Positions 44,137 through 51,783 of a stretch of 64,000 nucleotides of DNA are shown piece by piece (position 1 is the first letter of the stretch; each line of letters starts with the position of its first letter). A program made the translations under genes and the position numbers. Location: NCBI GenBank assembly GCA_964421815.1, contig CAYQYT010000004.1:1-64000 (forward strand), given 5' to 3'. Source of the stretch: DTU089 sp964421815 (GTDB taxonomy: Bacteria; Bacillota; Clostridia; Oscillospirales; Acutalibacteraceae). The notes under the pieces were generated by a model. It searched no databases, was not told the DNA's origin, and saw only the letters and a list, made by a program, of their open reading frames with translations.

Positions 44137-44228
44137 TATAATCATACCTTTCTATGTATATGGAACGCAAAATTTGAAAGGAGTTGTCCCCTATTCATTC
44201 TCCGTTCCGGTCTTTTACTAACAATAAC

Positions 44229-44576
44229 TTAATCTAAAAACTGACTTGCATCAATTTTCTTTGCGTCCTCCCAAAGTCGCTCAAGATTGTAGTAATTTCT
44301 TGACTCCTCAAGGAAAATATGAACAACAACACCGCCGAATTCAAGAAGAACCCAGCCCGTAGCTCTGCCCTCAATGTGGTCGGGTTTGATACCCGCTTCT
44401 CCAAGCTGATATTCAACCTCGTCAGCAAGGGAGCGAACATGGGTGTTTGAGTTTGCCGTACAGATTACAAAGTAATCCGCAACGATTGTAAGTTCCTCGA
44501 TTTTGATAACCTGAATATCGTTACCCTTTTTATCGTCGAGGGCTTTCACAACTTTTTTTACAATATCAAGACTCAT
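44229..44576 (-). CDS. rsfS: Ribosome silencing factor RsfS
   Basis: A 115-residue protein. 'KKGNDIQVIKIEELTIVADY' and 'FVICTANSNTHVRSLADEVE' are the family core, with 'WVLLEFGGVVVHIF' and 'YYNLERLWEDAK' near the end. It binds L14 (uL14) of the large subunit and blocks subunit joining when nutrients are low. The gene starts four bases after yqeK, continuing the nadD-yqeK-rsfS operon common in Firmicutes. Confidence 0.97.
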   Translation of the reverse strand: MSLDIVKKVVKALDDKKGNDIQVIKIEELTIVADYFVICTANSNTHVRSLADEVEYQLGEAGIKPDHIEGRATGWVLLEFGGVVVHIFLEESRNYYNLERLWEDAKKIDASQFLD

Positions 44577-44580
44577 TTTT

Positions 44581-45162
44581 TTACCTCTGTTTTTTTAATA
44601 TATTCATCATAGCATCATTGTAGGCATCCACCGTATCGGGATGAACCACCTTTGAATTGTCTATTAGTTCTTTAATAGTAAATCCAAGACCTTCCACAAT
44701 GGCTTCATCAAGGGAGCGACCTGCCTTTTCCCTCATTATTTCCACACCGTCATAATCTCTTTCGGCACTGATAAAGTCCGCAATAAACACAATTTTTTCA
44801 AGGAGGGACATATTCTTTCTGCCCGTTGTGTGATACCGCACCGCATTTATTATATCTTTATTTTCAATGCCGAATTCCTTTTGAACAAAAATACTTCCGC
44901 ACATTGCGTGGTAAAGTTTCGGAGTGTCCGTTTCAATCTGTGTCAGTTCCATTCCGTTTTGGAGCATATATGAAAGTTGTAATCCCGCCGGGGTGTCCTT
45001 GCAACAATCGTGTATAAGCCCTGCGGTATATGCAATTTCTTCGTCATAGCCGTAAATTCCGGCAAGTTTCTTTGCAGACTCCGCCACATTGAGAGAATGA
45101 ATAAATCTTCTCTCCGTAAGTTTTCCCTGCAAAATCTCTTTATATTCCGCGTCCCTGTTCAT
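44581..45162 (-). CDS. yqeK: YqeK-like HD-domain hydrolase
   Basis: A 193-residue HD-superfamily protein. 'RRFIHSLNVAESAKKLA' gives the first metal His, 'AGLIHDCCKD' the HD pair, 'YHAMCGSIFVQ' a further His and 'AVRYHTTGRKNM' the C-terminal His. This is the YqeK pattern. Relatives hydrolyse diadenosine tetraphosphate symmetrically to two ADP. The start overlaps the nadD stop by four bases. Confidence 0.93.
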   Translation of the reverse strand: MNRDAEYKEILQGKLTERRFIHSLNVAESAKKLAGIYGYDEEIAYTAGLIHDCCKDTPAGLQLSYMLQNGMELTQIETDTPKLYHAMCGSIFVQKEFGIENKDIINAVRYHTTGRKNMSLLEKIVFIADFISAERDYDGVEIMREKAGRSLDEAIVEGLGFTIKELIDNSKVVHPDTVDAYNDAMMNILKKQR

Positions 45163-45752
45163 TTATACAACCCTTTTTCAATTATATAATCATAAACATC
45201 ACGGGAAAGACAATCCGTGTCCCCGTTTTTTAAAGACGAACGAATTTGTGTTGAACTTATTTCATAAGGAACACTCTCACAGATAATCACTCCGTCCTCC
45301 GCCTTGAGAACATTTTTCACAAAATCACGCATATTCTGAAGTTCACGGAGATTTTCCGTTCTGCATCCGCAAACAATTTTACAAAGTTCCAATATTTCCC
45401 TGTATTTGTACCATTTATCAAAGGACAAAAGCATATCGTCCCCCATAAACAAGAACAGTCGGGCATGGGGATTTTCCTCTTTTATCTGTCGGAGTGTGTC
45501 AACGGTGTAACTTTTTCCCCCTCTTTTTATTTCAATATCGCTTATGGTGAAATAATCTTCGGGAAAAGCAAGACTGCACATTTTCAGTCTGTCCTCGGAG
45601 GAAGCGGAACTTGTTTCTTTAAAGGGGGACAGAAATGCGGGGATTATAATTACCCTGTCGGCACCGCAGATTTTCATAAGATTTTCCGCCAACAGTTTGT
45701 GACCTTTATGGGGCGGGTCAAAGGAGCCGCCGTATATCGCAATTTTTTCCAT
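45159..45752 (-). CDS. nadD: Nicotinate-nucleotide adenylyltransferase
   Basis: A 197-residue nucleotidyltransferase. ATG 45752 ('MEKIAIYGGSFDPPHKGH') is used; a TTG two codons upstream is possible. The 'GGSFDPPHKGHKLLAE' segment holds the T/HxGH catalytic motif, and the C-terminal 'EISSTQIRSSLKNG' is the second ATP-binding ISSTxIR block. It adds AMP to nicotinate mononucleotide in NAD synthesis. The gene starts just past the fucosidase stop (TGATTATG), so the fucosidase may be part of the same transcript. Confidence 0.97.
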   Translation of the reverse strand: MEKIAIYGGSFDPPHKGHKLLAENLMKICGADRVIIIPAFLSPFKETSSASSEDRLKMCSLAFPEDYFTISDIEIKRGGKSYTVDTLRQIKEENPHARLFLFMGDDMLLSFDKWYKYREILELCKIVCGCRTENLRELQNMRDFVKNVLKAEDGVIICESVPYEISSTQIRSSLKNGDTDCLSRDVYDYIIEKGLYK

Positions 45753-45754
45753 AA

Positions 45755-47164
45755 TCAATACATTGTTACGGACTGCAATTCAAGATTGCCCCTGTAAGAT
45801 TTAATTTTGATTTTAACCTTTATAACTTCTTCGGGTGTAATTTTAACTATTCTTTTATAGCCGATAACTCCGCCCTTTGAAACTCTTTTCAGTTTGCCGT
45901 TACCCGTATCAATATAAACCTCATATTCCTCAACGTGCTGTCCGTTGATAATATGCTCCATTATAACAACCTTGTCAAACATATCCTTTTGGGAAAGGGT
46001 TATGGTGATTTCGGGTTCCTTGTCCCGGGGGGCGGGTCGCCAGGTTTTGTTTTCGTCCGCGTCAAGAAGGTTACTTCCGTCATATTCGGGGGAAAGGCAA
46101 CTACTAACTTCAACGGTGCCGATTTGAGAAACCTTGTAATTGAACATTCTTCTCAAATCATAGCCGAAAGCCATTAAAATCTGGGTGTCCATTTCGGCAA
46201 ATTTACCGTTTTTCATAGGGGGTACACCCAACATCCAGGCACAGTTTGCACCAACGGTACTGTAATAAATTTTCTGGAGCCTGTCCTTTGTTTTGGCGGT
46301 ATATTCGTCATCCTTGTGGTAGTACCATCTGTCGCGGATGGACATACTCACCTCACAGGGATACCAAATAAACTTGCTATCCTTTTTAATGGCCTTGCGT
46401 GAGCCTATATCAAGTTCGTATTTTTCTTCTTTCCGGCGTTTCTTTTGGGGGGCTTTGCTTCTTTCAATGGCATTGTAGATACTGTATTTTTCGGGAACAA
46501 CGCTCCATTCGTTTTCGCGGATTACTCCCCACTCGTTTCCGTACCAACGCACATCGGGACCCACAAGGGCAATAACCGCGTCGGGTTGACATTCCCTGAC
46601 TACCTCGTAATAGCCCTCCCAGTCATATTCCTGAATATTGCCGTTTTTGTCGGCCTCCGCGGCACCGTCAAAACGCACATAGAAAATATCACCGTACTTT
46701 GTAAGAACTTCTCTCAAAAGTGCTTTGAAATAGGTGTTGTATTCCTCACCGCTGCCGTAAAGGGAACAATTTCTGTCAAGGGGGGAAATGGCAATACCGA
46801 ATTTCAATCCCTGAACTTTACACTCATTACTGAGAAGTTCAACAATATCGCGGTTTTCCACTTCCCAATCCGTTGCACTCTCCACGGAATAATTTGTATA
46901 TTCCGAACACCAAAGGCAAAAACCGTCATGGTGCTTTACATTGAGAACCATTCCCTTAAAGCCTGCCGACTTAAAGAATTCCACCCATTCGTGAGCATCG
47001 AATTCCTCCGGGTTAAAGTTGACGGGGTTAACCGTACCGTCCGTCCACTCCTGATTCAATACTGTGGCAAGTCCGAAATTTATAAATCCGTAAAATTCCG
47101 TTTTCTGCCAATTCAACTGTCTTTCGGAGGGCTTTACCTCCGCCGCAATTTCATAAGGCTTCAT
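45755..47164 (-). CDS. GH29 alpha-L-fucosidase
   Basis: A 469-residue cytoplasmic enzyme. ATG 47164 ('MKPYEIAAEVKPSERQLNWQ') follows AAGGA by seven bases; the longer frame has no ribosome site. The GH29 barrel has 'EWVEFFKSAGFKGMVLNVKH', 'HDGFCLW' and 'YVRFDGAAEAD', whose Asp is in the nucleophile position. 'GVPPMKNGKFAEMD' closes the barrel. Residues about 370-460 look like an F5/8-type C sugar-binding domain ('SPEYDGSNLLDADENKTWRP'). No signal peptide is seen. It would release fucose from imported host-glycan or plant oligosaccharides. It ends next to nadD. Confidence 0.9.
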   Translation of the reverse strand: MKPYEIAAEVKPSERQLNWQKTEFYGFINFGLATVLNQEWTDGTVNPVNFNPEEFDAHEWVEFFKSAGFKGMVLNVKHHDGFCLWCSEYTNYSVESATDWEVENRDIVELLSNECKVQGLKFGIAISPLDRNCSLYGSGEEYNTYFKALLREVLTKYGDIFYVRFDGAAEADKNGNIQEYDWEGYYEVVRECQPDAVIALVGPDVRWYGNEWGVIRENEWSVVPEKYSIYNAIERSKAPQKKRRKEEKYELDIGSRKAIKKDSKFIWYPCEVSMSIRDRWYYHKDDEYTAKTKDRLQKIYYSTVGANCAWMLGVPPMKNGKFAEMDTQILMAFGYDLRRMFNYKVSQIGTVEVSSCLSPEYDGSNLLDADENKTWRPAPRDKEPEITITLSQKDMFDKVVIMEHIINGQHVEEYEVYIDTGNGKLKRVSKGGVIGYKRIVKITPEEVIKVKIKIKSYRGNLELQSVTMY

Positions 47165-47181
47165 ATATAATCCTTTTAGTT

Positions 47182-47544
47182 TTATTTTCCGCAATCGCAG
47201 TTTGTTGCAACAATGTCAACTCCCAAACCGCAGACGTTTTCAATAACCACGTCACCGATTTTAACAGGGGCTTTAATTACTGCACCGTTAATTTCTTTCA
47301 TACAGTCAAACATTTTGTCCTTGGGAACGGGACCCGAGGATTTTACGGGAACAACCGGGTGAATTCCGCCCTCAACCTTAACACTTGTTGTAAGGCTTCT
47401 TACGGGATTTGTAACCTCTGTTCTTGCGTAAGCATCACCGCGTTTGCAGGTGTTACCGCTGACTGAAACAACCTGACCGTTTTCGATTTCCACTTCAATG
47501 GGGCAACCTAAAGGACAGGAAACACATACAAGATTTTTTTTCAT
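47182..47544 (-). CDS. DUF1667 protein (GlpA-like redox operon)
   Basis: A 120-residue protein. ATG 47544 is chosen because AAGGAGG is eight bases before it; an earlier ATG directly abuts that site. The N-terminal 'CVSCPLGCPIEVEIENG' and later 'CKRGDAYARTEV' give a Cys-rich metal site, and 'CDCGK' ends the protein. DUF1667 proteins occur with a GlpA-like and an FAD oxidoreductase in many anaerobes and probably carry an iron-sulfur or zinc centre. Its exact role is unknown. It is the third gene of the operon, 14 bases after the FAD oxidoreductase. Confidence 0.9.
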   Translation of the reverse strand: MKKNLVCVSCPLGCPIEVEIENGQVVSVSGNTCKRGDAYARTEVTNPVRSLTTSVKVEGGIHPVVPVKSSGPVPKDKMFDCMKEINGAVIKAPVKIGDVVIENVCGLGVDIVATNCDCGK

Positions 47545-47558
47545 TTTACCCATCCTCC

Positions 47559-48812
47559 TTATTCTTCAATTCTCACAACAATTTCGCTGTCAGAATTCAT
47601 GTCTTTCAGCATTTCCGTTGTAATGGTCACGTTTTCCATTTCACCGGGAGCAAGTTTAACCTTTTTCTTTGAAGAAAGGATTTTGCCGTCACATTCAACA
47701 ACAACCTTTGCACCCTTATATACCTGACCTACGCGGAAATACAATTTAAGATTTTCTTGGCTTTCAATATTAACTCTCTGGGGAACAATGTATCTTACTC
47801 CGTTTATACCCCTGGTATTTATGAATGTACCGCCCTTTTTCTTGCCGAAGATATAGTCGGCGGCACCCTTGCCGGCAATCTGACTTTCTTCCGTAACATA
47901 ATCTACAAGGTCATGAACCTGTAAAACATTACCGCAGGCAAAAATACCCGGGTGGAGAGTTTCTCTGTACTGGTCAACAACGGGGCCGCTTGTAACTCTG
48001 TCAAGTTCAACACCCACGTCCTTTGAAAGTTCGTTTTCGGGAATAAGACCAACGGAAAGAAGAAGTGTATCACATTCTATGTATTCCTCGGTTCCCGGAA
48101 TGGGTTGTAATTTTTCGTCAACCTTTGCAACAGTAACACCCTCAAGTCTGTCCTTGCCGTGAGTTTTAATAACCGTACAGCTTAAACGCAACGGAATACC
48201 GAAATCGTCAAGGCATTGAACAATATTTCTTGTAAGACCTCCGGAATATGGCATAAGTTCGCAGACAACCTTAACCTCGGCGCCCTCAAGAGTCATTCTT
48301 CTCGCCATAATAAGACCGATGTCACCGGAGCCGAGAATAACAACCTTTTTACCGGGCATATAGCCGTCAATGTTAACATATTTCTGTGCAGTACCCGCGG
48401 TCATAATACCCGAGGGTCTTGAACCTGCAATGGAAAGTGCACCACGGGGTCTTTCGCGGCAACCCATTGCAAGTACAACGGCAATTGCGTTGAACTGCAT
48501 AAGTCCCTGATTGTTGTTTACCGCCGTTACAACATTGTCCTCTGAAATATTCAGAACCATTGTGTCCGTGAAAACATCAATATCGGTCTTTTCAACCTGT
48601 TCGATAAATCTTCCCGCATATTCGGGGCCTGAAAGTTCCTCACCGAAGTAGTGAAGACCGAATCCCGTGTGAATACACTGTTCAAGAATACCACCGAGAG
48701 TTTCCGCCCTCTCGAGAATAACTATTTTTTCCACGCCCTCTTCCTTTGCTTTGAGAGCCGCAGCCATACCGGCAGGGCCGCCGCCGACAACAACTAAATC
48801 ATAATTCAACAT
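47559..48812 (-). CDS. FAD/NAD(P)-dependent oxidoreductase (GlpA-like operon)
   Basis: A 417-residue flavoprotein with AAGGAGG upstream. FAD site 'VVVGGGPAGMAAALKAKEEG' (residues 7-26), NAD(P) site 'KKVVILGSGDIGLIMARRMT' (about 150-170) and the late FAD-binding 'HPGIFACGNVLQVHDLVDYV'. It is a thioredoxin-reductase/NADH-oxidase-type fold without an obvious redox CxxC. In this operon type it probably passes electrons between the GlpA-like subunit and an NAD(P)-linked acceptor. The substrate is inferred, not shown. Confidence 0.9.
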   Translation of the reverse strand: MLNYDLVVVGGGPAGMAAALKAKEEGVEKIVILERAETLGGILEQCIHTGFGLHYFGEELSGPEYAGRFIEQVEKTDIDVFTDTMVLNISEDNVVTAVNNNQGLMQFNAIAVVLAMGCRERPRGALSIAGSRPSGIMTAGTAQKYVNIDGYMPGKKVVILGSGDIGLIMARRMTLEGAEVKVVCELMPYSGGLTRNIVQCLDDFGIPLRLSCTVIKTHGKDRLEGVTVAKVDEKLQPIPGTEEYIECDTLLLSVGLIPENELSKDVGVELDRVTSGPVVDQYRETLHPGIFACGNVLQVHDLVDYVTEESQIAGKGAADYIFGKKKGGTFINTRGINGVRYIVPQRVNIESQENLKLYFRVGQVYKGAKVVVECDGKILSSKKKVKLAPGEMENVTITTEMLKDMNSDSEIVVRIEE

Positions 48813-48826
48813 CGTTCCCTACCTCC

Positions 48827-50260
48827 TTATTTCGTTCTGTCATACATAATCTTCGACTGACCGCCGAATTTTGTGATTTCATTCATTTCGGTACCCAATT
48901 CTCTTGCAAGAATTTCAACAACCTTGCTTCCGCAGAAACCGCCCTGGCATCTGCCCATTCCCGCACGGGTTCTACGCTTGACACCGTCAACATCCCTTGC
49001 ACCTGCGGGAGCGTGAATGGCATCAAGGATTTCGCCCTCGGTAATTGTTTCACAGCGGCATACGATTCTGCCGTAGGCTTTGTTCTTTTCAATGAGTTTT
49101 GCTCGTTCTTCCGTTGTCATATGACGGAATCGGACGGGCTCGGGGCGAATGGGATTGAAGTCCTCTTTCTTTTGGAATCCGTGGGAAAGTTCATTTATAA
49201 TGCCCTCAACCATTTCCGCAATGGCGGGAGCGGAGGAAAGACCGGGGGATTCAATGCCTGCCGCGTTTATAAATTTTTCGTTGATTTTTGACGAACCGAT
49301 TATAAAATCATCAGTTGTGGGGTGGGCTCTGTTACCGCTGAAAGAAGTAATTGCGTTTCTCAAAGAAACCGCGGGCACACTCTTAATTGCGCTGTTGTAA
49401 ATTTTATTCAGACCTGCAGAGGTGGTGGCAACATCGTCCCCGTCCTCAATATCATCCGCAGAGGGACCCACAATAAGATTTCCGTCAACGGTGGGGGAAA
49501 CAAGGACGCCCTTGCCCATTTTAGTGGGGCATTGGAAAATTGTTCTTGAAACAAGAGTTCCCTGGGATTTGTCAAGGAGATAATAGTCTCCGTGGCGAAC
49601 AATGATTTCTATTGAATCATCTCCAATAAGGGATGCGATTTTACCGGAGTGAACTCCCGCGGCATTTACAACGTATTCCGCGGTAATTTCACCGAGGGAT
49701 GTTGAAAGTTTGAATTCCCCGTCCGTGTAATCAATGTCGGTAACTTCGCAATTTCTCAAAAACCGGGCACCGTTAGTTACTGCGTTTTCAACTGCCGCAA
49801 TTGTAAGTTCATAGGGACAAACGATTGAGGATGTGGGAGCAACGAGAGCACCCACCGCTGTTTCACCGATATTGGGTTCAAGTTCTTTCAATTCCTCTTT
49901 GCCCACAACTCTCAGGTTGGGAACGCCGTTTTTCTCCCCTCTTTTTTTCAGTTCTTCAAGATGGGGCAATTCATCCTCGGAAAAGGCAACCACAAGGGCT
50001 CCGTTGTTTTTAAGAGGCACATTCAATTCCTTGCAGACCTTTTTCATAAGTTCAACACCGCGGACATTAAGTTTTGCTTTAAGAGTACCCGGCATTGCGT
50101 CAAAACCCGCGTGAACTATTGCGGAATTCGCCTTTGTTGCACCCATTGCACAGTCGTTGCATCTTTCAAGAAGGGCAACCTTTATGTTGTACTTTGAAAG
50201 TTCCCTTGTTATAAGTGAACCAACAACACCTGCGCCGATAACGGCAACATCGTATTTCAT
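48827..50260 (-). CDS. GlpA-like FAD-dependent dehydrogenase with BFD-type [2Fe-2S] domain
   Basis: A 477-residue protein. ATG 50260 ('MKYDVAVIGAGVVGSLITRE') has GGGGAGTG six bases upstream. The DAO-fold FAD domain is N-terminal, with 'ANSAIVHAGFDAMPGTLKAK'. A C-terminal BFD-like domain has 'CRCETITEGEI' and 'GRCQGGFCGS' for a [2Fe-2S] cluster. This is the architecture of anaerobic glycerol-3-phosphate dehydrogenase GlpA and its clostridial relatives. No glpF or glpK is next to it, so glycerol-3-phosphate is a likely but unproven substrate. It is the first gene of a three-gene operon with its own promoter. Confidence 0.88.
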   Translation of the reverse strand: MKYDVAVIGAGVVGSLITRELSKYNIKVALLERCNDCAMGATKANSAIVHAGFDAMPGTLKAKLNVRGVELMKKVCKELNVPLKNNGALVVAFSEDELPHLEELKKRGEKNGVPNLRVVGKEELKELEPNIGETAVGALVAPTSSIVCPYELTIAAVENAVTNGARFLRNCEVTDIDYTDGEFKLSTSLGEITAEYVVNAAGVHSGKIASLIGDDSIEIIVRHGDYYLLDKSQGTLVSRTIFQCPTKMGKGVLVSPTVDGNLIVGPSADDIEDGDDVATTSAGLNKIYNSAIKSVPAVSLRNAITSFSGNRAHPTTDDFIIGSSKINEKFINAAGIESPGLSSAPAIAEMVEGIINELSHGFQKKEDFNPIRPEPVRFRHMTTEERAKLIEKNKAYGRIVCRCETITEGEILDAIHAPAGARDVDGVKRRTRAGMGRCQGGFCGSKVVEILARELGTEMNEITKFGGQSKIMYDRTK

Positions 50261-50300
50261 ATTAAACACTCCCCAATTTTAGTAAAAATCAAATCAGTTT

Positions 50301-50330
50301 ATTATAGCATAGCAAACATAGAAAAATCAA
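50301..50330 (-). promoter_or_regulatory. Promoter of the GlpA-like operon
   Basis: On the minus strand TTGATT (50325-50330), 18-base spacer, TATAAT (50301-50306), 40 bases before the start codon. Confidence 0.65.
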
Positions 50331-50486
50331 GAGAATTCAGATATAATAATACTATTAAAAGAGATAATTTTTACCATTTTTTAAAAATATCTTTTTCCGC
50401 CGTCCCCGATACCACGAAAAATCCCACATCAACACCCGAAAAAGCCGAATATTTACACCCTGTTCATCCATTTTCCCGTACAAACC

Positions 50487-50515
50487 TTGTTTTTCAAGAG
50501 GTTTTGTTGTATCAT
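50487..50515 (+). promoter_or_regulatory. Promoter of the U32 gene pair
   Basis: TTGTTT (50487-50492), 17-base spacer, TATCAT (50510-50515), 37 bases before the first U32 gene. A short leader only. Confidence 0.55.
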
Positions 50516-50552
50516 ATAGTGTGATGTAAAATGTATTTGAGGTATGCAGATA

Positions 50553-51782
50553 ATGAATAACAAAAAAACACCCGAACTTCTTGCTCCCGCGGGAGATATG
50601 AACTGCCTTATTGCCGCTGACCGATTCGGTGCGGACGCAGTTTATATCGGCGGTCCCCTGCTCCAACTCCGCGCGGAAAAATCCGCATTTACGGAGGAGA
50701 ATATTGACGCCGCCGTAAAACTTTTACATTCCAAAGGGAAAAAACTTTACGTAACCGTAAACAGTTTTATGAAAAACAATGAAATAGAGCCTTTGAAAAG
50801 TTATGCCCGAAACCTTTACGGCTTGGGTGTGGATGCGGTTATCGTGTCCGATTTGGGTGCGGTGAGAACAATCAAACAGGCGGAGCCCGATTTAGAGGTG
50901 CATATCAGTACCCAGGCAAACTGTTGTAACTATGCTTCTGCCATGGCATACTACGAAATGGGAGCCTCAAGAATAGTTATCGCAAGGGAAATGACCATTG
51001 AGGAAATTGCCCAAATGCACGAAGAAATCCCCCATGACCTTGAACTTGAAGCCTTTGTCCACGGTGCTATGTGTATGGCATATTCGGGGAGATGCCTTAT
51101 TTCCTCCTATTTAAACGGACGAAGCGGCAACCGTGGCGAATGTACCCAACCCTGCCGTTGGGAATACTACCTTGTTGAAAGAAACCGCCCCAACGAATAT
51201 TTGAAATTGGAGGAATACCCCGACCATTCCGCCCTCCTCTCCTCCCACGATATGAAAGCAATCGGCTTTCTGGACAAACTTGCGGATGCGGGAATTGACT
51301 CCTTTAAAATCGAGGGCAGAATGAAAACCGAATACTATGTTTCCCACGTGGTAAACGCATACAGGCGCGCTATTGACAAAACCGCTCCAATGGAACTTTT
51401 GGATGAGGAGTTAAATGCCATAAGCCACCGCCCCTACAACAGCGGATTTTACTTTGGCAACCTTGTGCAAGGTCATAAAAATGACGGACTTTACCATTGG
51501 GACTGCACCTTTGCGGGTGTTGCCCTTGAGGATTGCAAGGACGGAGAATTAAAAATCCAACAGAGAAACTTTTTCAAATTGGGTGATACTCTGGAAGTTC
51601 TCTCCCCCGAAACTTTCGGTATGAAATTCACCGCAACGAAAATCACAAACAAACAAGGGGAAGAATGTGAAAGTGCCTGTCATCCCCAAGAAATTCTCAC
51701 CTTGAAATGTGATATTCCCGTTAAAAAGGGCGATATTCTGCGTGTGAGAACTGAAAAGAAAGAGATTATAACAAACATTTAA
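50553..51782 (+). CDS. Peptidase U32 family protein, TrhP-like
   Basis: A 409-residue protein. ATG 50553 is chosen because TGAGG is ten bases upstream. 'ELLAPAGDMNCLIAADRFGA' is the classical U32 start, and 'LEAFVHGAMCMAYSGRCLIS' followed by 'SGNRGECTQPCRW' gives the four-Cys iron-sulfur site. 'DSFKIEGRMKTEYYV' is the U32 signature. Although named peptidases, YegQ/TrhP and RlhA of this family hydroxylate tRNA U34 or 23S rRNA. The short C-terminal beta domain fits TrhP. It lies two bases before a longer U32 paralogue. Confidence 0.9.
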   Translation: MNNKKTPELLAPAGDMNCLIAADRFGADAVYIGGPLLQLRAEKSAFTEENIDAAVKLLHSKGKKLYVTVNSFMKNNEIEPLKSYARNLYGLGVDAVIVSDLGAVRTIKQAEPDLEVHISTQANCCNYASAMAYYEMGASRIVIAREMTIEEIAQMHEEIPHDLELEAFVHGAMCMAYSGRCLISSYLNGRSGNRGECTQPCRWEYYLVERNRPNEYLKLEEYPDHSALLSSHDMKAIGFLDKLADAGIDSFKIEGRMKTEYYVSHVVNAYRRAIDKTAPMELLDEELNAISHRPYNSGFYFGNLVQGHKNDGLYHWDCTFAGVALEDCKDGELKIQQRNFFKLGDTLEVLSPETFGMKFTATKITNKQGEECESACHPQEILTLKCDIPVKKGDILRVRTEKKEIITNI

Positions 51783-51783
51783 T

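Noticed and set aside
44137..44228. T-box riboswitch before leuS
   Set aside because: The gap is too short and I saw no specifier loop or T-box sequence.
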